Assembly (NCBI GenBank): GCA_027067575.1
Contig: JAMOVQ010000036.1
Coordinates: 1-56,538 of the forward strand
Length of the DNA stretch: 56,538 nucleotides
Reading direction: 5' to 3'
Source of the DNA: Thermoanaerobaculia bacterium
GTDB lineage: Bacteria; Acidobacteriota; Thermoanaerobaculia; Thermoanaerobaculales; Sulfomarinibacteraceae
Shown here piece by piece: positions 35,656-44,374 of the stretch (the stretch's first letter is position 1; each line of letters opens with the position of its first letter). The notes below the pieces were generated by a model that made no database searches, had not been told where the DNA came from, and saw nothing but the letters and a program-made list of their open reading frames with translations. The position numbers and the translations under genes were made by a program.

Positions 35656-35788
35656 ATCGGGCGGTGGCGTTCGCTGACAACTGGCACTGGTGCCGCGGGT
35701 CGGATAGACTGACGGAAACAGGGGCCTCAGATCGCACATGGGTCGTGATCCTGGGCTGTTCACGAGGCAACCGCGTGGAGGAAAGGCG

Positions 35789-37747
35789 ATGGTCCGACCT
35801 TGCACATGCCGCTCTCTCGTTTCGGCCGTTCTGGCCCTGACGATACCCGCCGTGGCGCTCTGCGGGGACTGGCCACGGATCCCGGAGAGCGAGCGTACCC
35901 TGACGCAGATCGCAGATCACCCAAACGCTCCGGCTGTCGTGCTTTTCGAACGGGGATCCATCGTCTTCAGCCGGCGCTCGGTGTCCTCGTACCTCCAGGT
36001 GTACCGCAGGGTGAAGATCCTGCGAGAGAGCGGGGTGGGGTACGGCTCGATCTCGATCCCCTCGACGCCGTACTTCAGGGTGAAGGACGTCGAGGGACGG
36101 ACACACCTTCCGGACGGACGAACCGTCGATCTTCCGGAAGATGCCGTCTTCTCAAAGAGCTATTCGGGGTTCTACAGGCGGGAGGTGATCTCCGTCGCCA
36201 TGCCGCGGGTCACCGTGGGGTCCATCATCGAGTACCGGTACAAGGTGTTCTTCGACTCGATCGTTTATCCGGAACCGTGGTACTTCCAGTCCGAGATTCC
36301 CGTACTTCACAGCGAGATCGTGTACTACATCCCGAGTTCGTACCGGTTCAAGCCCTATGGCGGAACGCTCCTCCGGGGCCGGACGATCGAGAGCAGAATT
36401 GAGAAGAAGCCAAAAGGGCTGGCCGTGACATTCTTCATGGACAACCTCATCCCGATCCCGGACGAACCGCTCCGGTACCCGATGGAGGACCTCTCGAGCT
36501 GGGTCATCGTGCTTCCCGATCTGTTCGATTCCGGTGTCTTCTCGATGGTCTTGCTGGCCGACTGGGACTCCGCAGTCGACCGTATCCGCGGGAACAGCGA
36601 CTACGGGTACGTGTTCTTCCGGAGGCGAGCCGGCAAGGCCAAATCGAAGGCGAAGGAGCTCGCCGCGGGAGCGGACGATCCCGAGGGCCGGGCGCGCGCG
36701 ATCTACCGTTTCGTGCGCGACGAGCTCGTCACGGAAGCGGGCGGCGGTATCTCAGTGGGCAGACAGACGGGCAACGAGGTCTTCGAATCCGGCAGGGCGG
36801 ACTTCACCGAGAAGGCCCTTCTACTCCAGCTCATGCTCCGGAAGGCCAAGGTGCCGGCCTCGCTCGCCTGGGTCCGTCCGGTCTTCCTCGGACACGTCCG
36901 CCGGGAGGTCCCCAACCCCTACCAGTTCACCCGGAGCCTCGTCGTGGCGAAGCTGGGCGGGAAGGAGGTCTTCCTCTACCCGTGCGATCGCAGGTTGGCG
37001 TTCGGCGCCCTTCCTCCGTCGCTGGAGGGAGTCCCCTGCCTGGTTCTCGACAAGGGCAAGCCGAGATGGGCCACGACGCCGGTCACCCCAGCCGGGCAAT
37101 CCGCGACCGTCGCCAAGCTCCACATGCACATCGACGACAAGGGTCGGATCAGAGGAAACGGAACGCTGACGTTGACCGGGCACTCCGCCTGGTCTCGGCT
37201 TCGCTGGAGGGACACGAGGACCGAGAGGCTGACGAGGTGGACCGAATGGCTCGAGGATCACATGGGAGGGCTCTCGGCGGACGGCGTCGAGCTCGAGGAG
37301 GATGTGGAGGGCCGTTCGGTGACGGTGCGATGGACCATCGGGCCGGCCGACGAGGATGAGGCGTTCGACGAGATCGAACTGCCGGTCACCGTGCCGCTGA
37401 CCCGTTCGGACAACCCGTTCACCCTCCCGCCCTCGAAACGGTTGACCCCGGTCCTGTTGCAATATCCGTTCGCCCAGTCGGTCGAACTCCATGTCAGCTG
37501 GCCCGAGGGGTGGGCCGTCGATGTCGCGCCACGGTTCGTGAACTTTGCCAACGGTGCAGGACGGGTCTCCGGTACGGTCTGGACGGACCCGGAGAGGCGG
37601 ACCATCGAGATCGCGACGTCCCGGTTGATCCGGCGGAGGGACTATCCGAACGCCTCGGACTACGTGCAGGTACACGACCTGTACGAGAAGCTGACGGCCA
37701 ACGACGAGGAGGAGCTCGTCCTTGTCCGGGAGGAACCGGACCGGTGA
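35789..37747 (+). CDS. DUF3857 protein with degenerate transglutaminase-like domain
   Basis: 652 residues. Signal peptide (SLVSAVLALTIPAVALCG), a DUF3857 beta domain (YLQVYRRVKILRESGVGYGS; VTVGSIIEYRYKVFF), then a transglutaminase-like core near 300-400. At the nucleophile position it reads GRADFTEKALLLQLML (about 337), so the Cys of the usual GDCKDKA is missing and the domain is probably not catalytic. ATG 35789 has GGAGG 7 nt upstream. The next gene, a full-triad homologue, overlaps by GTGA. Together they look like a pseudo-enzyme/enzyme pair in the periplasm. Function is unknown. Confidence 0.85.
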   Translation: MVRPCTCRSLVSAVLALTIPAVALCGDWPRIPESERTLTQIADHPNAPAVVLFERGSIVFSRRSVSSYLQVYRRVKILRESGVGYGSISIPSTPYFRVKDVEGRTHLPDGRTVDLPEDAVFSKSYSGFYRREVISVAMPRVTVGSIIEYRYKVFFDSIVYPEPWYFQSEIPVLHSEIVYYIPSSYRFKPYGGTLLRGRTIESRIEKKPKGLAVTFFMDNLIPIPDEPLRYPMEDLSSWVIVLPDLFDSGVFSMVLLADWDSAVDRIRGNSDYGYVFFRRRAGKAKSKAKELAAGADDPEGRARAIYRFVRDELVTEAGGGISVGRQTGNEVFESGRADFTEKALLLQLMLRKAKVPASLAWVRPVFLGHVRREVPNPYQFTRSLVVAKLGGKEVFLYPCDRRLAFGALPPSLEGVPCLVLDKGKPRWATTPVTPAGQSATVAKLHMHIDDKGRIRGNGTLTLTGHSAWSRLRWRDTRTERLTRWTEWLEDHMGGLSADGVELEEDVEGRSVTVRWTIGPADEDEAFDEIELPVTVPLTRSDNPFTLPPSKRLTPVLLQYPFAQSVELHVSWPEGWAVDVAPRFVNFANGAGRVSGTVWTDPERRTIEIATSRLIRRRDYPNASDYVQVHDLYEKLTANDEEELVLVREEPDR

Positions 37748-39591
37748 GACGGCTCGCTACGGTGTTCGTGTTCCTGGCCGTTGTCCGGCCCGGCGCCGGA
37801 GCGACAATCGCGAGCCGGAAGGTCCACGTGGAGATCCAGGACGACGGGTACTGTGTCCAGGAGGTGCTCACGATTCGACTCGAGGAACCGGGAGACCTCG
37901 AATCGTGGAGCGAATACGTCATCACCATGGACCCGTCGACGGAGCTGCAACGGTGTACGGCCGAGGTGTGGAACGGGCAGGGCACGGTTGTGTCCCGGAT
38001 CCATCCCAGGGAGCTGAGGACGCTGGAGTCTCCGGGGACCTCGATGTACAGCACCAGCCGGATGGAGATCGTCCCGTTCCCGCCGCTGGAGGTGGGGCAG
38101 CGGCTCCACCTCGAGGTGACCACGTGCTCGACCCCACCCTACCCGGTGGCCGTGGTCCCCCTCCAGAAGGACACACCACAGGAGGAGCTGGCGATCGCCG
38201 TCGATCGGGCCCCGCGGCTTCGCTGGAAGGTCACGGGCGCTCCCGGACTGGTCACCATGACGCAGGAGGAAGGCACGCTCCTCTTCCGGGGAAGCGAGAT
38301 CCCCGCCTGGGATCCTCCGCGGCTTGCGCCGCCGTCGAGCCTGTCGCGGCCGGCGTTACGGCTGGCATGGGATGGGAGCGGGAGCTGGCAACGCGTCGGA
38401 ACGTGGTTCTCCGGCCTCGTCGCGTCCCTGCCTCCCCCGGGCCCGGGAATCGCCGCAAGGACGAGGGAGGTCTGCCGGGGCGCTCGTTCATCACGGGAGC
38501 GGGTCGCCGCGATCGCCTCGTTCGTCCGGCACGGTATCCGGTACGTCGCCGTGGAGATCGGCCACGGGGCGTGGAGGCCCTCACCGCCGGACGAGGTGCT
38601 CGAGCGGGGTTGGGGGGACTGCAAGGACAAGGCTGCCCTCCTTCGGGCGATGCTCGAATCCATCGGTCTCCGGGCGGAGATGGTGCTGATCCACGCGGGG
38701 AAGGCCGGCCGGTTCGACGAAACGTTTCCTTCGCCGTTCTGGTTCAACCACACGATCACGGCGGTGGATGCGGCGGCCGCCGGTGCGCGGGCCGGCGACC
38801 CGGTCGTGGACGGCCTGCTTCTCATCGACCCGACCGTTGTTCACGGGGGGATCGGGTGGCTCCCTCCGCCTCTCCAGGACCGGCCCGCGCTGTATGCAGC
38901 CGGAGAGGGAAGCCGGCTGATCGAAATCCCGCCCGCTCCGTCGAGCGAGACCCGCTCGATCACGGTGGAAGGCTCCGTGGACGGATCCGGCACGCTTGCC
39001 GGATCGATCCAGATCGAGATCCGCGGGGAGGATGCGGTGCCCTGGCTGGTGGCCTTGGACTCATCACCGCAGGCCCTGATCGAGAACAGGTTCGCACGCG
39101 AGCTCCGGTCGGAGCTGCGTGGTTTCTCCGTGAGGGGGCTGACCCTCCACGAGATCCCCGATGAGGTCCCCACCGTCGAGGTCCGTGCCCGGATCGAGCG
39201 CCGGGGCTTCGCCCGGACGCGTGGTGACACCCATGTGATGGGGGTTTCGAAACCTGGCCGGCTCCCGGCCAGGATGGAGGTCCCGACCGGCGGTGGACCC
39301 GTTGTCGTCGACTGTGGCCAGACGACCCACCGCTGGATCCTGCATCTGCCCGATGGGTGGTGTCTTCCTGCCGGACGGTCCGAGGGTGTCGAGAACGCCG
39401 TGGGGGCCGTCCGTGCCGCCGTGACGTGGCGGGAAGACGGCGCACTGGTGATCGAACGGACGGCCCGCCTCGACTCGGCGTGGATTCCGGAGGAGAGGGT
39501 TCCGGAGCTTCTCGACCTCGTCCGGAAAGGATCGCGGCTCTTCGCTCGCCGCCTCCGCGCCCGCTGCCAGAGCGCAGCGGCCGTGCACTGA
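37744..39591 (+). CDS. DUF3857/transglutaminase-like protein with intact triad
   Basis: 615 residues from a GTG overlapping the previous stop (GTGA). Short signal-like start (RRLATVFVFLAVVRPGAGA), a DUF3857 part, then a transglutaminase core. Cys293 is in GWGDCKDKAALLRAML, His336 in WFNHTITAV and Asp362 in LLIDPTV, in the proper order. Such domains cleave or cross-link peptides or polysaccharide-linked peptides outside the cytoplasm; the substrate is not known. It shares overall plan with its upstream neighbour, which lacks the Cys, so the pair probably arose by duplication. Confidence 0.88.
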   Translation: MRRLATVFVFLAVVRPGAGATIASRKVHVEIQDDGYCVQEVLTIRLEEPGDLESWSEYVITMDPSTELQRCTAEVWNGQGTVVSRIHPRELRTLESPGTSMYSTSRMEIVPFPPLEVGQRLHLEVTTCSTPPYPVAVVPLQKDTPQEELAIAVDRAPRLRWKVTGAPGLVTMTQEEGTLLFRGSEIPAWDPPRLAPPSSLSRPALRLAWDGSGSWQRVGTWFSGLVASLPPPGPGIAARTREVCRGARSSRERVAAIASFVRHGIRYVAVEIGHGAWRPSPPDEVLERGWGDCKDKAALLRAMLESIGLRAEMVLIHAGKAGRFDETFPSPFWFNHTITAVDAAAAGARAGDPVVDGLLLIDPTVVHGGIGWLPPPLQDRPALYAAGEGSRLIEIPPAPSSETRSITVEGSVDGSGTLAGSIQIEIRGEDAVPWLVALDSSPQALIENRFARELRSELRGFSVRGLTLHEIPDEVPTVEVRARIERRGFARTRGDTHVMGVSKPGRLPARMEVPTGGGPVVVDCGQTTHRWILHLPDGWCLPAGRSEGVENAVGAVRAAVTWREDGALVIERTARLDSAWIPEERVPELLDLVRKGSRLFARRLRARCQSAAAVH

Positions 39592-39894
39592 GCGATCCGG
39601 GTGACGTCGGCGTCTCTCGAGGCCGGGTTCTCCGCAGCCCCGAGGCCGGGACGGAGGCGCCGCTCGGCCCTCGATGACCTCGGGAGCACCGCATCGCCCA
39701 TCGTCGCCCCGGTGTCCGATCCCGCCCCCTCCTACGGTAAGTCGGCGGACTCCCTCTCCGAGAGCCCCTGGTCAGGCCACCCCGCCACGCCCGGCGGTGC
39801 CGAGTGCGGGGTAACCGACGGCGGTTGGAAACGCCTCCAGGCCCGGGACGGGCGGCACCAGGCGTCACGGCCTTCCGGGAAGACCACAACAGAG
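39592..39894. other. Convergent intergenic region, no gene seen
   Basis: No frame with protein-like composition and no promoter pair. It separates the plus-strand transglutaminase operon from the minus-strand small exported protein; only the terminator at 39895-39918 stands out beside it. Confidence 0.4.
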
Positions 39895-39918
39895 GAGGCC
39901 CCCGTTACCGGGGGCCTC
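39895..39918 (-). terminator. Terminator of the small exported protein gene
   Basis: Perfect 10-bp stem GAGGCCCCCG/CGGGGGCCTC with a 4-nt loop, 23 bp past the stop. On the minus strand it is followed by CTCTGTTGTGG, a weak T-tract. The same stem could stop plus-strand transcripts from 39591. Confidence 0.65.
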
Positions 39919-39941
39919 GTGATCGTTCGTTTGAGACGGGC

Positions 39942-40454
39942 TCAGGCGCGGCGGAGCAGGAAGACGCCGGCACCGGCCAAGAGGATTCCGAGCAGACCGA
40001 GCCCCACGGACCCCGCCGCCGGGATCCCGGCGCGGCTGACCGTATTGAATGTGCCCGAGGCTGTGGTGTTGTAGGTGATGGAACCCATCCAGTTGTAGTA
40101 GGCCTGCGCCCAGTAGGCGTAGACCCCGTCGGCCGGCAGCGTGAAGCTGAAAGTGTGCATGAAGTTGCCGGTGGCGGTACGGAGGACGGTCGCAGAGCTG
40201 TACACGCTGGTCGACGTGTTGTAGATGGAGGCGTACATCATCACTTGGTCGCCGTTCGCGGACGGGTAGTACGAAGAGAAACTCGTCCACGCCGTGCACT
40301 GGAAGTCCACCAGCACCGGCGGACCGTTGTCAGTCACCACCGGTCTGACGCTGAACGAGGTGAAGTCGTACACGAGCCGCTGCTGCGCCGCCGCAGGCGT
40401 TGCCCACGCCACGAGGACAGCAACCATGAGCACTCCAAGAACCAACCGCTGCAT
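39942..40454 (-). CDS. Small exported protein with C-terminal sorting-like tail
   Basis: 170 residues. Signal peptide (LVLGVLMVAVLVAWATPAAAQ), a beta-rich Tyr/Thr/Ser domain (VYDFTSFSVRPVVTDNG, VMMYASIYNTSTSVYSSA, YAYWAQAYYNW). It ends IPAAGSVGLGLLGILLAGAG and VFLLRRA: a Pro-Gly turn, one membrane segment and Arg-Arg. This is the layout of IPTL/PEP-CTERM-type sorting tails handled by exosortase-like enzymes; no exosortase gene is in the window. ATG 40454 has AAGGGGGA upstream, and the promoter is the best in the window. Single-gene unit with its own terminator. Possibly a surface protein made in quantity. Confidence 0.7.
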   Translation of the reverse strand: MQRLVLGVLMVAVLVAWATPAAAQQRLVYDFTSFSVRPVVTDNGPPVLVDFQCTAWTSFSSYYPSANGDQVMMYASIYNTSTSVYSSATVLRTATGNFMHTFSFTLPADGVYAYWAQAYYNWMGSITYNTTASGTFNTVSRAGIPAAGSVGLGLLGILLAGAGVFLLRRA

Positions 40455-40513
40455 TCGATCCCCCTTCCCCGGTTCCCGCACACCCGACACCGCCCCCGGG
40501 AGAACCTGCGGCT

Positions 40514-40543
40514 ATTCTAGAACCCGATTCACCGAATTGTCAA
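40514..40543 (-). promoter_or_regulatory. Strong promoter of the small exported protein
   Basis: Minus strand TTGACA (perfect -35, 40538-40543), 18-bp spacer, TAGAAT (40514-40519). Closest match to a sigma-70 consensus found in the window. Confidence 0.7.
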
Positions 40544-40737
40544 ACGTCCGCCCCGGCGAGAACTGAGGAAGACCTCCCGCGGCCGGCACCGTGCGACGGC
40601 GGGAGGGGCCGGCCGGGAAGGACTCCGGGATCTGGTACTCGGGATGCGGGCGTGGGACCGCGGGAGGGGACACCCGCCCTGGCGGCGTCCGGAGGCGGGG
40701 GGCGGTCACCGGGGGACCGGGGGACCCATACAAGACA

Positions 40738-40761
40738 CCGGGCCGCGTCGCCGCGGCCCGG
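40738..40761 (-). terminator. Terminator after tRNA-Leu
   Basis: Perfect 10-bp stem CCGGGCCGCG/CGCGGCCCGG with a 4-nt loop, 11 bp beyond the tRNA 3' end. On the minus strand it is followed by TGTCTTGT. Confidence 0.7.
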
Positions 40762-40772
40762 ATCGTTTGAGG

Positions 40773-40857
40773 TGGTGCCGAAGGCCGGACTCGAACCGGC
40801 ACGGGTCGCCCCACACGGCCCTCAACCGTGCGCGTCTACCAGTTCCGCCACTTCGGC
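40773..40857 (-). tRNA. tRNA-Leu, anticodon GAG
   Basis: 85 nt with an encoded CCA end. Acceptor stem GCCGAAG/CTTCGGC, D-arm starting TGGCGGAACTGGTAGACGC, anticodon stem CACGG/CCGTG around TTGAGGG (GAG, reads CUC/CUU), a long variable arm as in type II tRNAs, and T-arm GCCGGTTCGAGTCCGGC. It lies 45 bp after secG and has its own promoter-like pair. Confidence 0.97.
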
Positions 40858-40870
40858 ACGCGCAAGCTGC

Positions 40871-40899
40871 ATTCTACGAACCTTCCCCCGATCCCGCAA
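40871..40899 (-). promoter_or_regulatory. Putative tRNA-Leu promoter
   Basis: Minus strand TTGCGG (40894-40899), 17-bp spacer, TAGAAT (40871-40876), 13 nt before the tRNA 5' end. The same TTGCGG/17 bp pattern occurs at 47218. Confidence 0.6.
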
Positions 40900-40902
40900 G
40901 CC

Positions 40903-41367
40903 CTACTGGCCACCCGCCGGGGCGTCCGGCCCGGCCGGCTGCGGCGCGTCCGCAGGGGCCTGGGCGGGCTGCTCCGCAGCGGGGGCGGCCTCGCCGGTCT
41001 GCTCCGCGGCGGCGGGCGCTTCGGGCGCGGCCTTTTCCTCCTGCTGCGGCTCGGCCTTCTGCTCCGTGGCCGGCGCCTTCTCCTGGCTCTTCTCGGCGGC
41101 GGGCTTCGGCTTGACGTCCTCCATCACCGTGCCGCCGCGCTTGCCCTGCATGATCGCCAGGCTCAGGGAGAGCACGACGAACAGCACGAACGCGCCGGTG
41201 GTCAGCTTGTGCAGCAGCGTGGTGCCGGAGCGCGGCCCGAACGCCGTCTGGCTCCCGCCGCCGCCGAACGCGCCGGCGAGATCGGCACCCTTGCCCTGCT
41301 GGAGCAGGACCACCATGATCAGGAAGATGCAGACCAGAACGTACAGGATCGTCAGAAGAACAGTCAC
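40903..41367 (-). CDS. secG: Preprotein translocase subunit SecG
   Basis: About 154 residues. Two membrane helices flank the conserved loop (LLTILYVLVCIFLIMVVLLQ, QGKGADLAGAFGGGGSQTAFG, TGAFVLFVVLSLSLAIMQ), as in SecG of the SecYEG channel. An unusual Ala/Pro/Glu/Gln-rich tail of about 70 residues follows (EKAPATEQKAEPQQEEKAAP and more), making it twice the usual length. The GTG at 41367 with AAGGAG 5 nt upstream is preferred; a GTG at 41373 overlaps the tpiA stop as GTGA. Last gene of the gap-pgk-tpiA-secG operon. Confidence 0.93.
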   Translation of the reverse strand: MTVLLTILYVLVCIFLIMVVLLQQGKGADLAGAFGGGGSQTAFGPRSGTTLLHKLTTGAFVLFVVLSLSLAIMQGKRGGTVMEDVKPKPAAEKSQEKAPATEQKAEPQQEEKAAPEAPAAAEQTGEAAPAAEQPAQAPADAPQPAGPDAPAGGQ

Positions 41368-41369
41368 GG

Positions 41370-42128
41370 TCACTCCTTCGGCGGCGCAGACGCCGCAGCG
41401 CGGATGATAGCGGAAAACGAGGCTGCGTCAAGGCTGGCGCCGCCGACGAGCCCTCCGTCCACGTCGGGGGCGGCGAACAGCTCGGCCGCGTTGGCCGGCT
41501 TGACGCTTCCGCCGTACAGGATCCGGACGCCCTCCGCCGCGTCCCCGAACGCCCCCCGGAGCCGCTCGCGCAGGAAGGCGTGGGCCTCCTGGGCCTGCTC
41601 CGGCGTGGCGGTCCGGCCGGTGCCGATGGCCCACACGGGCTCGTAGGCCAGAACGAGCCGGCCGGGGTCGAGGGGACCGAGCACGGACGACTGGCGCTCG
41701 AGGACGGCGAACGTCTCGCCGGCCTCACGCTTGCCGAGTGTCTCGCCGACGCAGAAGATCACGGTGAGCCCCGCCGCCTGGGCCGCCGCCGCCCGGCGCG
41801 CCGCCGTCTCGTCGGTCTCGCCGAACATCGCCCGGCGCTCCGAGTGACCGACGATGGCCCACTCCACGCCGAGCTCCACGAGCATCGCCGGAGCGATCTC
41901 GCCGGTGAAGGCGCCCTGCTCCTCCCAGTGGACGTTCTGGGCGCCAAGCCCGATGGAGGAGCCCGCCAGCAGCATGGCCGCTGCGGGGATCGAGGTGTAC
42001 GGCGGGCAGATGACGGCCTGGACGCCGCCGGGCAGCGCCTCGTCGAGGATCGCCTCGCAGAACGAGGTTGTGGCGGCCACGCCGTGGTGCATCTTCCAGT
42101 TTCCCGCGACGATCGGTGTCCTGCTCAT
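41370..42128 (-). CDS. tpiA: Triosephosphate isomerase
   Basis: 252 residues. It interconverts dihydroxyacetone phosphate and glyceraldehyde 3-phosphate. Catalytic Lys in AGNWKMH, His in VGHSERR, Glu in AYEPVWAIGTG, and phosphate-loop residues in LYGGSVKPANA and VGGASLD are all present. ATG overlaps the pgk stop as ATGA. Confidence 0.98.
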   Translation of the reverse strand: MSRTPIVAGNWKMHHGVAATTSFCEAILDEALPGGVQAVICPPYTSIPAAAMLLAGSSIGLGAQNVHWEEQGAFTGEIAPAMLVELGVEWAIVGHSERRAMFGETDETAARRAAAAQAAGLTVIFCVGETLGKREAGETFAVLERQSSVLGPLDPGRLVLAYEPVWAIGTGRTATPEQAQEAHAFLRERLRGAFGDAAEGVRILYGGSVKPANAAELFAAPDVDGGLVGGASLDAASFSAIIRAAASAPPKE

Positions 42129-43324
42129 CGCCCCTCCTCCAGTGCCGCCAGCGCCGGCAGCGTCTCGCCCGAGACCAGGGCCAGGGAGGCGCCCCCGCCC
42201 GTGGAAACGTGGTCGATCCGGTCCGCCACGCCGGCCCGGTGGACCGCCATGACCGACTCCCCGCCGCCCACCACCGTGAACCCTGGGCACGCCGCCATGG
42301 CCTCGGCCACGGCCACGGTGCCCGCGGCGAACCGCTCCACCTCGAAGACGCCCATGGGGCCGTTCCAGAAGACGGTCCGGGCGCCGCCCAGCGCCTCGCG
42401 GAACCGCGCGATGGTGGCGGGCCCGATGTCCACCGCCATCAGGTCCGCCGGGACGGCGTCCGCCGGGACGATCTCCACGCGGCCGGGCGCGTCGATGGAG
42501 TCGGTCACCACGAGGTCCTCGGGGATCACGAGCGCCGTCCCGTGCTCCCGGGCCAGCGCCATCACCTCCCGGGCCGTCTCCACCATGTCCGGCTCCACCA
42601 GGGAGCGGCCCACCTCGTGGCCCTGGGCCAGCAGGAAGGTGTTGGCCATCCCGCCGCCGACGAGCACGGTCCGGGCGCGCTCCACCATGGTGCGGAGCGG
42701 ACCGGTCTTGGTGGAGACCTTGGCGCCGCCCACCACGGCCACGAACGGCTGCTCGGGGTCGTGGACGACGCGCCCCAGCGCCTCGAGCTCCGACGCCATC
42801 AGCCGGCCGGCGGCCCGGCGGCCGGGCTCGAACAGGCGCGGGACCGCCTCGACGGAGGCGTGGGCCCGGTGGGCCGTTCCGAAGGCGTCGTTGACGTAGT
42901 GGGAGAACGGGGCCGCGAGCTCCGACGCGAACGCCGGATCGTTGCCCTTCTCGCCCGGGTGGAAGCGCAGGTTCTCGAGCAGCACCACGCCGCCGTTGGG
43001 GGCCAGTGCCAGCGCCTCCGCCACGGGGCCGTCGACGCAGTCCTCCACGAACCGGACCGGGGCGCCGAGCAGGTCGGCCAGCACGCCGGCCACCGGCTCG
43101 AGGGAGAACCGGGGGTCCGGCGCGCCCTTGGCCTTGCCCAGGTGGGAGCAGGCGGCGATCACCACCTCCCGCTCCCGCAGCCACTCCAGGGTGGGGAGGG
43201 CGGCCTCGACGCGGGTGGCGTCGAGCACCCGCCCGTCCTTCACCGGCACGTTGAGGTCGAGCCGGACGAGCACCCGGGTCCCCGGCCCGAGATCGGTCAG
43301 GTCCTCGAGCCGCGGCAGGGTCAT
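42125..43324 (-). CDS. pgk: Phosphoglycerate kinase
   Basis: 399 residues, normal length. Transfers phosphate from 1,3-bisphosphoglycerate to ADP. Signatures: VLVRLDLNVPVKDG, CSHLGKAKG, LLENLRFHPGEKGND, VVGGAKVSTK, VFWNGPMGVFE and GGGESVMAV with STGGGASL near the end. ATG 43324 overlaps the gap stop as ATGA; a longer frame upstream is only antisense of gap. Confidence 0.98.
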   Translation of the reverse strand: MTLPRLEDLTDLGPGTRVLVRLDLNVPVKDGRVLDATRVEAALPTLEWLREREVVIAACSHLGKAKGAPDPRFSLEPVAGVLADLLGAPVRFVEDCVDGPVAEALALAPNGGVVLLENLRFHPGEKGNDPAFASELAAPFSHYVNDAFGTAHRAHASVEAVPRLFEPGRRAAGRLMASELEALGRVVHDPEQPFVAVVGGAKVSTKTGPLRTMVERARTVLVGGGMANTFLLAQGHEVGRSLVEPDMVETAREVMALAREHGTALVIPEDLVVTDSIDAPGRVEIVPADAVPADLMAVDIGPATIARFREALGGARTVFWNGPMGVFEVERFAAGTVAVAEAMAACPGFTVVGGGESVMAVHRAGVADRIDHVSTGGGASLALVSGETLPALAALEEGR

Positions 43325-44337
43325 CGTCCCTCCTGCCCCACCATGTACCGCAGGAGGTCGACGCACCGGCGGGAGTACCCGTTCTCGTTGTCGTACCAGC
43401 CCACGACACGGAAGAAGGTCGGCGCCACCTGGGCGATCAGGCTGAGGTCCACCACCACGGAGTGGTTCTCTCCGATGATGTCGGAGGAGACCAGCGGCTC
43501 GTCCGAGGCGGCCAGGATCCCGGCCAACGGCCCGGCGGCGGCGTCGCGGAACGCCTGCCGGATCGCGTCGGCCGAGGACTCGCGGGAGGCGACGAAGGTG
43601 ACGTCGCAGATCGAGGCGTCGGGCACGGGAACGCGGAGGGCGCCGCCGTTGAGCTTGCCCGCGAGGCGCGGGTAGACCAGTCCGATCGCCTTGGCCGCAC
43701 CGGTGGAGGTCGGGATGATGTTGATCGCCGCCGCCCGCGCCCGCCGCATGTCGGAGGGGTGCTGCACGTCGAGGATCCGCTGGTCGTTGGTGTAGGCGTG
43801 GGTTGTGGTCAGCCAGCCGTGCTCGATTCCCACGGTCTCGTCCAGCACCTTGACCATCGGGGCCAGGCAGTTGGTCGTGCAGGAGGCGTTGGAGACCACG
43901 AAGTGCTTCTCGGGATCGAACGTCTCGTGGTTGACGCCCATGACGAACGTCGCGTCCACGCCGCCCTTGCCGGGCGCCGTGATCACCACGCGGCGGGCGC
44001 CGGCCTCGAGATGGGCGCTTGCCTTCTCGCGGTTACGAAACAGGCCCGTCGCCTCGAAGACGTAGTCCACGCCGAGCTCCTTCCAGGGCAGCTCCGCGGG
44101 GTTCCGGATGGCCAGCACCTTGACCGCGTCACCGTCGATGACGAACCCATCGCCGGTCAGCTCGACCGTGCCCGGCCAGGTGCCGTGTACCGAGTCCCGC
44201 TTGAACAGGTACGCCAGCATGTCCGGCGAGGTCAGGTCGTTGACCGCCACCAGGTCGAACTCGGGGTGCGGCATCAGGTGCCGGGCGATGAGGCGGCCGA
44301 TCCGTCCGAAACCGTTGATTGCGACGCGAATGCTCAT
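43321..44337 (-). CDS. gap: Glyceraldehyde-3-phosphate dehydrogenase
   Basis: 338 residues. NAD-binding NGFGRIGRL at the start, catalytic Cys153 in SNASCTTNC, His in TTTHAYTNDQ, and the phosphate-site IPTSTGAAKAIG. First gene of gap-pgk-tpiA-secG, with all junctions overlapping by 4 bp or less. GGGAGG precedes the ATG; a TATACT lies at 44369. Confidence 0.98.
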   Translation of the reverse strand: MSIRVAINGFGRIGRLIARHLMPHPEFDLVAVNDLTSPDMLAYLFKRDSVHGTWPGTVELTGDGFVIDGDAVKVLAIRNPAELPWKELGVDYVFEATGLFRNREKASAHLEAGARRVVITAPGKGGVDATFVMGVNHETFDPEKHFVVSNASCTTNCLAPMVKVLDETVGIEHGWLTTTHAYTNDQRILDVQHPSDMRRARAAAINIIPTSTGAAKAIGLVYPRLAGKLNGGALRVPVPDASICDVTFVASRESSADAIRQAFRDAAAGPLAGILAASDEPLVSSDIIGENHSVVVDLSLIAQVAPTFFRVVGWYDNENGYSRRCVDLLRYMVGQEGR

Positions 44338-44368
44338 GGAATCCTCCCGTTCCTCGTCATGATGCCGC

Positions 44369-44374
44369 AGTATA
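44369..44374 (-). promoter_or_regulatory. Putative -10 of the gap operon
   Basis: TATACT on the minus strand, 32 nt before the gap ATG, between idh and gap. No clear -35. Confidence 0.4.

Larger units (their letters stand above)
35268..35788. other. Divergent intergenic region between hsdM and DUF3857 gene
   Basis: 521 bp with no convincing gene. It contains the hsdM promoter candidate (35435-35463), the right 13-bp direct repeat (35643-35655) and the leader of the plus-strand gene at 35789. In that leader is a dyad GGCAC-TG-GTGCC (35683-35694) and a TAGACT (35705-35710) that could be a -10. The repeat marks where island DNA should end. Confidence 0.5.

Noticed and set aside
35682-35694. Sigma-54-like TGGCAC element upstream of the DUF3857 gene
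   Set aside because: The -12 part does not follow (CCGCG where TTGC is needed); the dyad GGCAC-TG-GTGCC explains the match better.
37510-37743. N-terminal extension of the second transglutaminase gene
   Set aside because: The frame is open upstream, but only as an overlap of the first gene. The GTG at 37744 opens a signal peptide and overlaps the previous stop.
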